DNA of 41,293 bases from a virus. Position numbers and translations under genes: made by a program. The stretch is from positions 1-41,293 of the IMG/VR virus record IMGVR_UViG_3300044622_000387. One strand, 5' to 3'. The notes beneath the pieces are model-generated. The model made no database searches and was not told the DNA's origin. It saw only the letters and a list, made by a program, of their open reading frames with translations. Of this stretch, positions 28,023 to 37,091 are shown in pieces; position 1 is the stretch's first letter, and every line of letters begins with the position of its first letter.

Positions 28023-28119
28023 CGCAGTACTTGGCTATGTCACGCTCTAGCTCCCATGATGCCCGTTTAGCCTTGATCTCCAACCACAGGCGCAGGATTT
28101 GCAGTAGGTTTTGTATCAT
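27898..28119 (-). CDS. Candidate inner-membrane spanin (Rz-like), weak
   Basis: This is a 73-residue protein whose frame overlaps the Rz1-like gene. The N-terminal 18 residues ('MIQNLLQILRLWLEIKAK') are partly hydrophobic, and the rest is a charged coiled coil ('SWELERDIAKYCDDVETQIL'). Coiled coil plus overlap with an Rz1-like gene fits an i-spanin, but the N-terminal segment is short for a membrane anchor. It overlaps the holin gene by 53 bases. Confidence 0.5.
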   Translation of the reverse strand: MIQNLLQILRLWLEIKAKRASWELERDIAKYCDDVETQILEARASGRDALADRLRYQFTRSSKILISTQQGDT

Positions 28120-28282
28120 TGGACTCCCTGCGGATGACGTTGATTAGCCCGATAAGCGCCAGCCCAGTGGTCAGAATAGCCTCTTGCATCTCTGGGTGCA
28201 GCTTAATCCCGACTGCGGTAAGTAGCGCAAACACGCCGCGCCATGTGGATGGTTCTTTGATTCGCTCAAGTATGTATTTCAT
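28067..28282 (-). CDS. Holin
   Basis: This protein has 71 residues. It starts 'MKYILERIKEPSTWRGVFAL', which matches a recurrent phage holin pattern (KEPSTW followed by a membrane helix). A second hydrophobic segment ('AILTTGLALIGLINVI') and a polar Pro-rich tail follow. It would form the lesion that lets the endolysin out. It starts three bases after the stop of the small basic protein gene and is followed by spanin, second membrane protein and endolysin genes. Confidence 0.75.
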   Translation of the reverse strand: MKYILERIKEPSTWRGVFALLTAVGIKLHPEMQEAILTTGLALIGLINVIRRESNDTKPTANPAPVVGDQG

Positions 28283-28284
28283 AA

Positions 28285-28431
28285 TTACTTCTTCTTGGCT
28301 GTCTTGGCCGATTGTCTAAACGCCTTTGCGGTTGGCGCACCCTTCGATCCGGGCTTCCGCATACGTTCTTTGCTGCCAGCGGCAATACGCTCGCGCTTGG
28401 CGTGGATGTTGGCGTAGAGTCCTCGTTTCAT
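28285..28431 (-). CDS. 48-aa basic conserved phage protein (MKRGLYANIHAKR type)
   Basis: This short gene starts at ATG 28431. The product 'MKRGLYANIHAKRERIAAGS' continues 'MRKPGSKGAPTAKAF' and ends in Lys-rich sequence. This family is found in many phages, next to structural or lysis genes; the function is unknown, and DNA binding or head packaging is a guess from its charge. It lies four bases downstream of the DUF6321-type gene and just upstream of the holin. Confidence 0.8.
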   Translation of the reverse strand: MKRGLYANIHAKRERIAAGSKERMRKPGSKGAPTAKAFRQSAKTAKKK

Positions 28432-28435
28432 AAAG

Positions 28436-28696
28436 TTAGCACTTCCAGCGTCTCATGCTTGCTCTAGCCCGTTCTGCTGGGCCTTTAGCCTTGGCTACGA
28501 CACCAGCCATCCTAGCACAGAATGACTTCTTGCGTCCAGCGTCAGCTTTTGTCTTTGGGTTGGGAGCAGGAGCCTTTAAATTACTGCCTGTGGCCCTGTT
28601 GTATTTGGCTCGACCTTTGGCGGTAAGCCCGGCGCCTTTAGACACAGGCAGCTTTTCACCTCGGCCAACTGCTAGGGATACGGATTTTCTTGGCAT
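28436..28696 (-). CDS. Small basic protein (DUF6321-like)
   Basis: This is an 86-residue, strongly basic protein. The central 'GAGLTAKGRAKYNRATGSNL' and 'GRKKSFCARMAGV' segments match, by recollection, the DUF6321 family of phage and bacterial proteins of unknown function. Two Cys ('SFCAR' and the terminal 'RWKC') are conserved in relatives. It lies in a group of small conserved genes between the fibres and the lysis cassette. Confidence 0.75.
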   Translation of the reverse strand: MPRKSVSLAVGRGEKLPVSKGAGLTAKGRAKYNRATGSNLKAPAPNPKTKADAGRKKSFCARMAGVVAKAKGPAERARASMRRWKC

Positions 28697-28699
28697 AAA

Positions 28700-29032
28700 T
28701 TAAGAAACAGCAACCCAAGACAAGGACTCTTCGTTCCATGCATATGCATTGCCATCCGCTGGATACGGTGTTGGTGGATTCCAGAAGCATGTCTCTTCAT
28801 CGAGCGTCCACGAAGGATGTGGTTGGGGCGCATAGAAGGCATCTCGCACACTGTCGTAGACATGGCCAATACCAGCATAGTTCTTGCGTAAAGGACGGCC
28901 TTCTGGATGTTGCCCAGCGTGTGTGTTGTAGCTAGTCTGAACCCATTGACCGGGAATAGAGTCAATGAAGTCTTGTTCCGCAACGATAACTCGCTGCACT
29001 ACACCGTCGATAATTTCAGCAAAGTGTGCCAT
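28700..29032 (-). CDS. Conserved phage structural-region protein (110 aa)
   Basis: This protein starts 'MAHFAEIIDGVVQRVIVAEQ' and contains 'YDSVRDAFYAPQPHPSWTLD', a pattern well known from phage virion-associated proteins, especially in cyanophage and T4-like genomes, of unknown role. It ends in Trp-rich repeats ('CFWNPPTPYP', 'AYAWNEESLSWV'). It lies three bases after the LamG-type fibre gene and is probably co-expressed with it. Confidence 0.72.
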   Translation of the reverse strand: MAHFAEIIDGVVQRVIVAEQDFIDSIPGQWVQTSYNTHAGQHPEGRPLRKNYAGIGHVYDSVRDAFYAPQPHPSWTLDEETCFWNPPTPYPADGNAYAWNEESLSWVAVS

Positions 29033-29035
29033 GTG

Positions 29036-31204
29036 TTAAAATTTGGCTAGCGCATACTTAAATGGGGCTTCTGCAAAGGCTGCAACTAAAACATCGCCAA
29101 CATTTACTGGGCTACCCCCAGCTGATAGAAGTTTAAACCCATTAGAAGTTATCTGAAAAGAAACCGCTGTAGAATCAACGCCTGCATCGTTTGGTGCAAT
29201 AGAAAAACTGCCCCCTCTAGCTGCATCAAATGCAACCCACCTATTTCTAAATGCTGAAGTATAAGTTTTTAGGAGAAAAAATTTAGGAGAAAAATTACAA
29301 TATGTAAACGGCTTGGTTGCACTGTCGTTGCCGGGATATTTTGTAAATTTGCTAAATCCCGAAATTTCAGCAAAACAATACGCAATGTAATTTACGCCAG
29401 AAGTATTTACGCCTGCAACTGCTGCGAGAGTAAATTCACTTAAAGTTGGAGCTGTGTTGTTCCAAGAGCCAGCACCTGCACTGAAGGTGTCATTAAGAAT
29501 TAATGAGTTATTTGCAGAAACATTTTTATGATACACTATTCCATTTTCATTGGCTCCTGCGCTAACTCGCTTAATAATAATCATTGAAGGAGCAATTCCA
29601 AGATTATGAGAAACTGTTCTAACTACTCCAGTTCCAGTGTATGAAACAATATCTAATCCCGGAACAATTCCTTTTTTCCACTGCCAAGCAAAATAATCAA
29701 CTCCAGTTGCGTTTGTTAGTGTGTTGTCTATTCCTAAATTAAATCCGTTTGAATTAAACCCAGTCAATGTATTTGCGTTAATTGTCTCAGGCGTTGTAGT
29801 GTTGGAAGAAACATATCTTTCCGCTCCTCTCACAGAATCAAACAAAACATGGTTTGTTGTGGCGTTTCTAGCTTTAATCCAAACCAAATCTGGCTGGAAT
29901 GACACACTATTTACTGTGTTGTTAATCGAACGAATGGCTTCATTTCCAGTATAAAGATTTACAGCCATATAATTGGCTGAATTAATAATTGACGGAACTG
30001 GAAGGCTATTTGTGTTAAGCGCATTAAATCCAACAGGTCTAGCATACGCAAACGGACGCTGCCCAAAGTTGGCGTAAATAATTTTTGCGTTTGTCGCAGA
30101 AGCTGCGTATGGAACATATCCTCCACCAGTAAGACCCGTAGCAATTGATGTGTATGTTGTTCCATCAACAGTATAATCCAACGCTCCTGTATCGGCGTTA
30201 AATCTTAAGCCAATAACGCTAGTTGTTGGCGTAATTGTGGCAGTAGTTGCAGTAACTGTAGGAGATTGGTATATTCCAATTATTTGATCCGCAACTGCGG
30301 AATTGTATTGTGTTTCCCAATACCAACTTCCACTGTCCATTAAAATACTTCCAACAGCAACAGCTGTAGCAAGGTTTTGTGATTCAAGATTTCCCGCAAG
30401 AGGGACTGCGTTTGGTATTGCGACTATTCCGTTTAATACAGCATAATTGCCCCTTCCGTTTCCGTCGTCACTGTAGTTTACCGGGACATCGATCATGCTG
30501 TCGTACGTTACGCCAGCCGTCAGCGACACGTTGCTCACCGTCCAAGTGTTGTTATTCCCCGAGCTGTCTGTGCCCAGCGCCGCTAAAGATGATGTGCTGT
30601 TAAAACGCAATCTAAACCCATTGTTTCCGTAAGTTCCTGTGTATTGCTTTGGCGACCATACTCCGGTTGTGGAGTTAATTTCCCCAAAAGAAGTTGGAGT
30701 TAATGCTTGGCCATCAATAAAGTTTACTTCAGTAAGATACCCATCAAAAAAGTTTGAACCTCCATTGCTTCCTATTGAATGGGCTATATTTGTATTAAAC
30801 GCCGCAGGTGCAGTTGTTCCAGTGCCAACTACATTTCCATTTACATAAATTGTTTGAGATGTTTCGTTTTGAGAATAAACGACATGATACCAAGCAAATT
30901 GATCACGAAAAACCGCAGTTGTTAATACTGCCTGAACATTATTTATAAAAAGAGCAATAGCATTCGAGGTTGTAAATCTTAAATACGTTGTGCTGCTAGT
31001 TCCAAACAATGAAATATTCAGGCCTATTTGTCCGCGCTTTACCCATCCCGACCAAGTGTACACGCTTGCATTTGTTGGCGTGCCAAATGTTCTTGTTAAA
31101 TTTGCAGATGCAGTTCTACGAAACCTAAGTGAATTGGTTATCAGGTTAGGATCTGGCGGAGGAGTAACTCCGGCTTTTTTAAGGCTTCCAAGTAGAGCTA
31201 ACAT
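29036..31204 (-). CDS. Tail adhesin with LamG/concanavalin A-like domain
   Basis: This protein has 722 residues. Residues 23-200 form a laminin-G/concanavalin-like jelly roll ('TFGTPTNASVYTWSGWVKRG', 'FAWYHVVYSQNETSQTIYVNG', 'FFDGYLTEVNFIDGQALTPT'). A second lectin/SPRY-like region ('DSGSWYWETQYNSAVADQII', about residues 285-345) follows. The C-terminal region has two similar modules: 'PDLVWIKARNATTNHVLFDS' and 'PSMIIIKRVSAGANENGIVY', then 'PKFFLLKTYTSAFRNRWVAF'. It is a glycan-binding fibre or tip protein that follows the long fibre gene by three bases. Its DNA is A+T-richer than the replication genes. Confidence 0.8.
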   Translation of the reverse strand: MLALLGSLKKAGVTPPPDPNLITNSLRFRRTASANLTRTFGTPTNASVYTWSGWVKRGQIGLNISLFGTSSTTYLRFTTSNAIALFINNVQAVLTTAVFRDQFAWYHVVYSQNETSQTIYVNGNVVGTGTTAPAAFNTNIAHSIGSNGGSNFFDGYLTEVNFIDGQALTPTSFGEINSTTGVWSPKQYTGTYGNNGFRLRFNSTSSLAALGTDSSGNNNTWTVSNVSLTAGVTYDSMIDVPVNYSDDGNGRGNYAVLNGIVAIPNAVPLAGNLESQNLATAVAVGSILMDSGSWYWETQYNSAVADQIIGIYQSPTVTATTATITPTTSVIGLRFNADTGALDYTVDGTTYTSIATGLTGGGYVPYAASATNAKIIYANFGQRPFAYARPVGFNALNTNSLPVPSIINSANYMAVNLYTGNEAIRSINNTVNSVSFQPDLVWIKARNATTNHVLFDSVRGAERYVSSNTTTPETINANTLTGFNSNGFNLGIDNTLTNATGVDYFAWQWKKGIVPGLDIVSYTGTGVVRTVSHNLGIAPSMIIIKRVSAGANENGIVYHKNVSANNSLILNDTFSAGAGSWNNTAPTLSEFTLAAVAGVNTSGVNYIAYCFAEISGFSKFTKYPGNDSATKPFTYCNFSPKFFLLKTYTSAFRNRWVAFDAARGGSFSIAPNDAGVDSTAVSFQITSNGFKLLSAGGSPVNVGDVLVAAFAEAPFKYALAKF

Positions 31205-31207
31205 AAA

Positions 31208-34200
31208 TTACGTTGTTGCATCGCCGCCAACGATCCAGCTATTTGCAGCCACTTTGATTAGCGAAATGATTGCGTATTGTCCAGAAGTCTTTAAGCCGTT
31301 CTTGCCGTTTACAGCAGTCGTCCCCGGAGTAACCGCCGAAACTGTCACTTGACCAGCGCCAAGCTGCATCACAAGGATTTGTGTGCCGATAGGAATGTCT
31401 GGCGTTGCATCTACTGGAATTGTTAGCGAAATTGCAGCATCGTTGTTTGCGGTGATCAGCTTGCCTGCGTCAGCTAGAGCAGGCGTGTAACTTGTGCCAG
31501 TCTGCGCGTTGATTAGCACCGTAGCTGTAGCAATTGGGTTGCGGTTAAGCAAAGCAAACTGCGTGGACGAAGTGATGTAGAGCTGCTGGTTATCCCACTC
31601 AATCGCACCAAGCTGCCGCGTGGACAGCAATGTAGCCGCTGCCGTGCTAAAGCTAACTGGATTTACACTTGCAGTGTTTGCCGCAAATGTTTGACGACCA
31701 GTGAATGTGTTTGAAGTTAGCGTTGGAACAGTCCCGCGCTGGTAAATCAAATGCGACCCAAGCCCCTGCAATCCAACTTGAATGTCATTATTGCTGGCGG
31801 TTGCTGAAGTAATTGCAGTGATGTTGCCTTGTGCGGTATTGCCCTTTAAAGACTGCACCAGAATTGGCGCAGCGGAGCCAGTAAACCAAGCTGGCCTTGT
31901 CATTACCTGCGATACTCCTACAGCACCTGCAACAGTGCATACCCAAGGCCCATTTGTTGGAGTTGGCGTTTGAGAGCTAAATGCAATAACGTCACCAACA
32001 ACTGTTGAATAGCCATCATTTGGCGGTTGTACCCCCGGGGCATACGTAAATGTCGTTGGCGTGGTTGCAAAAACCGTAATAGCAGCCGCCGTTGCTTGCG
32101 TTGTGGATGGACTTGCGTTGACGACAAATTGAGTTGAATTTGTGATCGAGACAATTGCTGTGCCAGCAAGTCCTCCAGCGCCAAAGGTGTTACCTTGCGA
32201 AAACAGTGATGTGTCTCCAGTTGCTAAGGTCACTGTTGTTGATCCTGTAGACCATGTTGCCGTATATGATCCAGATACAGCCAATGGCGTCTGTGCGTTT
32301 CCTGTCCGCAGTGTCACATAATGCAATGAACTGCCAAGGTTTTTCAGTGCATCATCGCCGGTGATTGCCCCAGTTCCACCCTTGTTAATCGCAAGTGGAG
32401 CAGCCGTCGTAAGTGCAGGCTGATAGGCCGCCAATTGGCTCGTAGAAGCGTACCCAGACAGTGCGTCAGTGGTGATGCCGCCGAGGTTGCTAAGGGCTGC
32501 TACAGCAGTTGTAGCGCCTGTTCCACCATTACTGATGTCCAGCACACCAGTCAGGTTGAATGTGCCATTGTCAGTGATCGCGCTTGTTGGCGCGAAAGAC
32601 AAACCAGACACTTGGCTCGTCATCGCAATGCTCGTAACCGTGCCAGCACCAAGCTGAGACAAAGAAGCCGTCTCAAGTGCGCTAATGCGGCCATAAGCGT
32701 CTACACTAATGACTGGCACCGCCGCGCTGGAACCTACGTTCGTCAACACGCCCGGCCCAGCAGTCTCAAGGGCAATGATGCCGTCTGTCGTGATCGTGCC
32801 ACCTGTAAGGCCCGTGCCAGCCGTAATGGACGTTACCGTGCCAGATCCGCCAACAGCAATAGCCTCAGTCGTGAGTGCGGTGATTTGACCGTAGATGTTG
32901 GTCGTAATAACAGGCACTACCGAAGATGACCCTGCGGTGATGGCAGAGATCCCAGTAGTAGCTAGTGCAAGCGTGCGACTCGTCGAAAGATCGCCCCCAC
33001 CAGTCAAGCCGTTCCCTGCAAGGACACTTACTTCAGACATGGCTAGCTTACTCAGCGAGATAGCCGCGTTGGTAGCTACATCTTCGTTAAGCAGCTTCGA
33101 TGCAGGAGACTGGAACACGCCATTGATGACCTTTACGAGGCCACTGCCGCCCACAGATGGGATAGTTGTGTGAACGTGCGAAGGCTGTGTTGCGCCAAAG
33201 TTAAACGTGATCGTCTTATTATTCTGTGTGGCTTTCCCTAAGAACTGGATGTACAAACGATCATTGAGCGCAACAGTTGTCTGCGGCAATACCACCGAAG
33301 CGATGTACTGTGCGGTTACCGTTGGATCGTAAATCGAGATGTCGTCTGATGTGGCAAGTAGTGTTGCAGTCGTGCCGTCATACTTGAAGACCTTAAGTTG
33401 GACGATTGTCTCATTTGACGTAGTTCCAGTTGATGACGCCCAGAAGTTGAAGTCAAACAGCCCGGCTGGAATGGCTGTAATGTTCGGATCAAGAACATCA
33501 GTGACAAAGTGGACTACTAGGTCATATCCAGTTGTAGACAAATCACCAGATGTATAACTAGTTCCAGTCGTGTCTGATACGCGGCCCAGTTCTTTAACAA
33601 GCGTTGGCGTTGTGGGAAGCCCGGTCGTTGGCGCGTCTGCTGCCGTATTGTAGTTGAAGAAGAACATCTGTCCTCCACCACCAGATCCACCATTTGGCAC
33701 TGCTCCCGCTATCCAAGTTGACGTTGCCGTGTCGTACTGTAGCACCTGCCCATCGAGCGGAATTGCGTTGGTGACAGAAATACCTTGCAGCTTTGCCACC
33801 GTTGGGTTCGGGTAGTTGCCAGACAGATCTCCGCCAGCAGCAGCCGTAGCAGACAGTGCCCCGAGATTAGACAACGCAGCGACCGCAGTCGTTGCCCCGG
33901 TTCCACCCTGCGAAAGCGCAAGGGGCGCGGCAGATGTCAGTGCAGGCTGAAGCGTGCTAATCTGCGTTGTGGTTGCGTAGCCTTCAAGCTGTGTCGTTGT
34001 AGCAAACCCAGACAACTGTGAGGTTGTAGCAATTCCAACAATCTGCGAAGTAGTCGCGTATCCGCCAAGCTGAGTGGTTGTAGCAAGCCCTGAAAGCTGT
34101 GCTGTGGTAATCGCGTTCTGGTTGTAGTTAACAACTGAAACAACGATATCACTAGACCCAACAGTAATTAATCCGTTTGTGGCTTTCCCACAGGTGTAAA

Positions 34201-35278
34201 TGTATCCAGACCTTATGTTGCCTTGACCAACACTGATTGTGACTGCCTGTCCAATTGCTCCACTAAACCAAGTAGGGCGAGTTAAAACAAACCCAGATAC
34301 CCCAGAAACATTTGCCTGAGTTGCAATCCAAGGCCCATTCTGCTTTGGATCAGCTTGTGCAGTAAAAAGCAAAAGGGTGCCAACAGAAATCGAAATAGAA
34401 TCAACCTGTACACCACTAGTAGTAGAGTAAGTAAACGTGTTTGGTGTAGGTACCGTATTGGAAGTCCCGGCTTGATTTGATGTGGCAGCTAAGTCTACTG
34501 CGTAATGACGAGTTGCTCCAGACTGAGTCGTGTTGTCGTAAAACAAGATTCCTTTGCTATCCACGGACAACGCAGCACCTGTGCCGCTCTGTGTAATTGC
34601 AACAGCAGGAACAGTGCTGTTTGCCGCAAAAGTTGCTGCCCGACCTGTGCTGCTTGGATTAACCACAAGCGAGGTTACCGCTGTGCCAGCGCCAATAGTT
34701 TGCTGTTGATTAAATTGGTTGGACTGAGTAAGTCCAGCAACAGCCACAGCAGTTCCTGTGGTTGGAGAAAATGTAAGTTTGCTTTGATTGCTAATCCAAA
34801 GGTCGCCGCCAATAGTCGAGTTTACTGTAGCACTAGGCAAAGCACTGCCAATGTTGGCTTTTGGTTGATCTGTGGTTGCCGCCATAACAAGGCGACCTTC
34901 CATTGTCGAGCCAGACTTAAGCACATAAGCATTTAGCTGCTGTGTATCAAACGCAGGCACTTGAGCGGAAGTAATCCCGCCAAGGTTGGTCAGCGCACTA
35001 ACAGCGTCTGTCGCTCCAGTTCCGCCTTTGCTGATAGCAATGACATCACTAGTTGCTACAGCTCCAATTGAAGCAGGCGTGATGGCAGCAATCTGTGCTG
35101 ACGCTAGGGCTTCGACCTGTGCGCTATTAAGTCCAGATAGTTGAGCTGTTGTTGCTAATCCAGCAACAATAAGGCTCTTTGCAGCGGTCTTTGTGTCGCC
35201 TCCTTGGTTTAAGACAACAATGTCATTGTCATTAACAATGCTTGCTACAGGAAGTTGTGAGATCTTGATGTCTGGCAT
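31208..35278 (-). CDS. Large tail fibre with GGTGAT repeats
   Basis: This is the largest gene, 1356 aa. The N terminus 'MPDIKISQLPVASIVNDNDI' is shared with the fibre at 36168-37088 and is probably the tail-attachment or trimerisation start. Four copies of the fibre repeat 'GGTGATxAVxALxNLG' (or close forms) are spread along the chain. A run of nine-residue ATTxQLxGx repeats lies around residues 390-440. The C terminus has the strand-rich look of 'FALLNRNPIATATVLINAQ'. It would form a long trimeric fibre for host recognition. No chaperone or peptidase tail is recognised. Confidence 0.85.
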   Translation of the reverse strand: MPDIKISQLPVASIVNDNDIVVLNQGGDTKTAAKSLIVAGLATTAQLSGLNSAQVEALASAQIAAITPASIGAVATSDVIAISKGGTGATDAVSALTNLGGITSAQVPAFDTQQLNAYVLKSGSTMEGRLVMAATTDQPKANIGSALPSATVNSTIGGDLWISNQSKLTFSPTTGTAVAVAGLTQSNQFNQQQTIGAGTAVTSLVVNPSSTGRAATFAANSTVPAVAITQSGTGAALSVDSKGILFYDNTTQSGATRHYAVDLAATSNQAGTSNTVPTPNTFTYSTTSGVQVDSISISVGTLLLFTAQADPKQNGPWIATQANVSGVSGFVLTRPTWFSGAIGQAVTISVGQGNIRSGYIYTCGKATNGLITVGSSDIVVSVVNYNQNAITTAQLSGLATTTQLGGYATTSQIVGIATTSQLSGFATTTQLEGYATTTQISTLQPALTSAAPLALSQGGTGATTAVAALSNLGALSATAAAGGDLSGNYPNPTVAKLQGISVTNAIPLDGQVLQYDTATSTWIAGAVPNGGSGGGGQMFFFNYNTAADAPTTGLPTTPTLVKELGRVSDTTGTSYTSGDLSTTGYDLVVHFVTDVLDPNITAIPAGLFDFNFWASSTGTTSNETIVQLKVFKYDGTTATLLATSDDISIYDPTVTAQYIASVVLPQTTVALNDRLYIQFLGKATQNNKTITFNFGATQPSHVHTTIPSVGGSGLVKVINGVFQSPASKLLNEDVATNAAISLSKLAMSEVSVLAGNGLTGGGDLSTSRTLALATTGISAITAGSSSVVPVITTNIYGQITALTTEAIAVGGSGTVTSITAGTGLTGGTITTDGIIALETAGPGVLTNVGSSAAVPVISVDAYGRISALETASLSQLGAGTVTSIAMTSQVSGLSFAPTSAITDNGTFNLTGVLDISNGGTGATTAVAALSNLGGITTDALSGYASTSQLAAYQPALTTAAPLAINKGGTGAITGDDALKNLGSSLHYVTLRTGNAQTPLAVSGSYTATWSTGSTTVTLATGDTSLFSQGNTFGAGGLAGTAIVSITNSTQFVVNASPSTTQATAAAITVFATTPTTFTYAPGVQPPNDGYSTVVGDVIAFSSQTPTPTNGPWVCTVAGAVGVSQVMTRPAWFTGSAAPILVQSLKGNTAQGNITAITSATASNNDIQVGLQGLGSHLIYQRGTVPTLTSNTFTGRQTFAANTASVNPVSFSTAAATLLSTRQLGAIEWDNQQLYITSSTQFALLNRNPIATATVLINAQTGTSYTPALADAGKLITANNDAAISLTIPVDATPDIPIGTQILVMQLGAGQVTVSAVTPGTTAVNGKNGLKTSGQYAIISLIKVAANSWIVGGDATT
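33958..34107 (-). repeat. Tandem 27-bp repeats in the fibre gene
   Basis: Five to six successive 27-bp units encode variants of A-T-T-(T/S)-Q-L-x-G-(Y/F/I/L). The protein repeat is stronger than the DNA repeat, so it is an old duplication held for structure, probably a coiled or beta-helical shaft. Confidence 0.7.
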
Positions 35279-35319
35279 AGCTTTAAGTGTACTGCAACAG
35301 CAATACTATTAATGTGTAC

Positions 35320-36168
35320 TTACGAAGTAAATGTAATTGTTCCAGAGGTGATAAATGTGTGCACTGTATTTGATGAAACAGTTGTAGTGGTATTACCTGT
35401 TCCAGTAATGGTTGCACGCGGTGTTGTGCCTGCGTACCAAATTTTAACAATTCCCGATCCTCCTGAGCCTGAAATATTATCAAACCCATTATATCCACCA
35501 CCACCACCTCCACCTGTATTGACTGTACCGTTTCCTGCGGTTGTATTTGTGCTTCTTGCCCCAGCTCCACCGCCTCCAGTTCCACCTGCTCCACCTGCAC
35601 TTGAATTAATCATCACTCCTCCTCCTCCTCCAGCATAGGTTGTTGCAGTACCTGCAACTGTCACAGATCGGCCTGCGCCGCCTGCACCTGCTGCCGTTGA
35701 TGTTCCATTTACTCCAACTGCTCCCGCGCCTCCTCCACCTCCTGCGCCGCCTCCAATAAATGCATTTCCGCCATTATTTCCTTGTGCTGGAGTTAATGCA
35801 GGAACATTTCCAAGGCCGCCATTAGGATAATCAGAGTTGGTCGGCCCACCGCCGCCACTGCCTCCAGATAAAGCAACTCCCCAGTTATTTGACCCACCAC
35901 CACCGCCACCGCTTGTTAAGATTTGAAAAAAAGAAGAATTTGAACCGCTAAATCCTGAGCCTTGACCAAAGCCACAAGCTCCGCCTCCAGCGCCAACAAT
36001 TACTTCTATTGGAATGTTGGCTGAAACAGCAAAATTAGTTTGCGAAAACACACCTCCACCACCACCTCCTCCGCCATCAAAGCCACCTCCAGCTCCACCC
36101 GCAACAACCATTGCGTTTATTGGGGCAGTGTCAGAAAGGCTTAAAGCAAATAATGATTTAGCAAACAT
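35320..36168 (-). CDS. Glycine-rich tail adhesin
   Basis: This is a 282-residue protein with about ten runs of glycine (for example residues 24-38 and 86-92) separated by short Asn/Ser/Thr/Val segments. Such poly-glycine helices stack in adhesins at the tip of phage fibres, such as the S16-type gp38, and loops between them bind receptors. The N-terminal 30 residues ('MFAKSLFALSLSDTAPINAM') are not glycine-rich and may attach to a fibre. The C terminus (about 245-282) is a Thr-rich beta segment. It lies between two fibre genes. Confidence 0.75.
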   Translation of the reverse strand: MFAKSLFALSLSDTAPINAMVVAGGAGGGFDGGGGGGGGVFSQTNFAVSANIPIEVIVGAGGGACGFGQGSGFSGSNSSFFQILTSGGGGGGSNNWGVALSGGSGGGGPTNSDYPNGGLGNVPALTPAQGNNGGNAFIGGGAGGGGGAGAVGVNGTSTAAGAGGAGRSVTVAGTATTYAGGGGGVMINSSAGGAGGTGGGGAGARSTNTTAGNGTVNTGGGGGGGYNGFDNISGSGGSGIVKIWYAGTTPRATITGTGNTTTTVSSNTVHTFITSGTITFTS

Positions 36169-37088
36169 TAGTATGTGTAATTTTTAATGTAAGCTCCATA
36201 CCATTTTGCTCCATCGGAAACAAAGGAAAATATATCAAGCCTTGCAGCTGTGGCAGTCATTACTGGTGCAGCTCCACCGGGCCAAGCAACACCCGTAAAC
36301 GTAGCTGTTCCATTTCCTGTTGTTGGTGCTTGTTTTAAGTAAAGCACAAATGACTTTCCAGCACCTACTGGAGGCATTGTAAACGTACATGCCGTTGAGG
36401 CTGTAAGAGTGGCAGTAAGCACGGTGCTGCTGGCAATGCTAAGGGTCGCAGATGCCCCCACAACGCCGATATCGGAGTTTCCTTCAATGTACCCGTTGAT
36501 AGTAGGAGTCGAAATTGTAGGCGTTGCAATCGTTGGGCTTGTATTAAGCACAGCAGACCCAGATCCAACAACTCCGCTTGCAAGTACAGCAGACCCAGAT
36601 CCAACAACTCCGCTTGCAAACACAACTGATCCGCTGCCAACTTCATCTGTAAGCGCGGTAGCCAAGTTTGCACTTGATGGCGTAGTCAAGAACGTCGAGA
36701 CGTTTGATCCAAGCTGTGATGTTGCGAGCGCACCGATGGCAGCAGGCGTAATTGCAACAGCAGCCGCGCTTGTGATACGCCCCTTGTTATCTACCGTGAA
36801 CTGACCAACTTCGCCTGCTGACCCGTAAGTAAGCGCAACAACTCCAGTCGTCGTCAGTGCAGGGCCGGGATAGTTGCCAGTCAAATCACCGCTTGCGGCA
36901 CCAGTTGGCGTGCGAGAATCACTTAAACGAGCATCGTTACCCTCGCAGGCGGTATTAGCGGTAGTTCCATAAGCTGGCCGCACCAAGACTGCTGTTGCTC
37001 TTTTGGTAACACCATTCTGGACAATCGGAACAAGATCCTCATTGTTTACAGCAACGGCTGCTGGAAGGTTAGAAATTTTGATGCTCAT
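36168..37088 (-). CDS. Tail fibre (shares N terminus with the large fibre)
   Basis: This protein has 306 residues. The N terminus 'MSIKISNLPAAVAVNNEDLV' aligns with that of the large fibre gene. A 'GDLTGNYPGPAL' fibre segment is at about residues 67-78. An internal tandem repeat 'ASGVVGSGSAVL' (two full and one partial copies) is encoded by the 36-bp DNA repeat. The C-terminal beta-rich region ('CTFTMPPVGAGKSFVLYLKQ') is like a trimeric fibre head. It shares one base with the glycine-rich gene (TAATG). Confidence 0.78.
   Translation of the reverse strand: MSIKISNLPAAVAVNNEDLVPIVQNGVTKRATAVLVRPAYGTTANTACEGNDARLSDSRTPTGAASGDLTGNYPGPALTTTGVVALTYGSAGEVGQFTVDNKGRITSAAAVAITPAAIGALATSQLGSNVSTFLTTPSSANLATALTDEVGSGSVVFASGVVGSGSAVLASGVVGSGSAVLNTSPTIATPTISTPTINGYIEGNSDIGVVGASATLSIASSTVLTATLTASTACTFTMPPVGAGKSFVLYLKQAPTTGNGTATFTGVAWPGGAAPVMTATAARLDIFSFVSDGAKWYGAYIKNYTY
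36550..36621 (-). repeat. Two near-identical 36-bp tandem repeats
   Basis: Copies at 36550-36585 and 36586-36621 are almost identical, and a third partial copy follows. They keep the frame and encode 12-residue units. High DNA identity suggests a recent slippage event that can change fibre length. Confidence 0.8.
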
Positions 37089-37091
37089 GGA

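Noticed and set aside
29036-36168. Diversity-generating retroelement acting on the fibre genes
   Set aside because: No reverse transcriptase gene and no template repeat of a fibre end are present in the genome.
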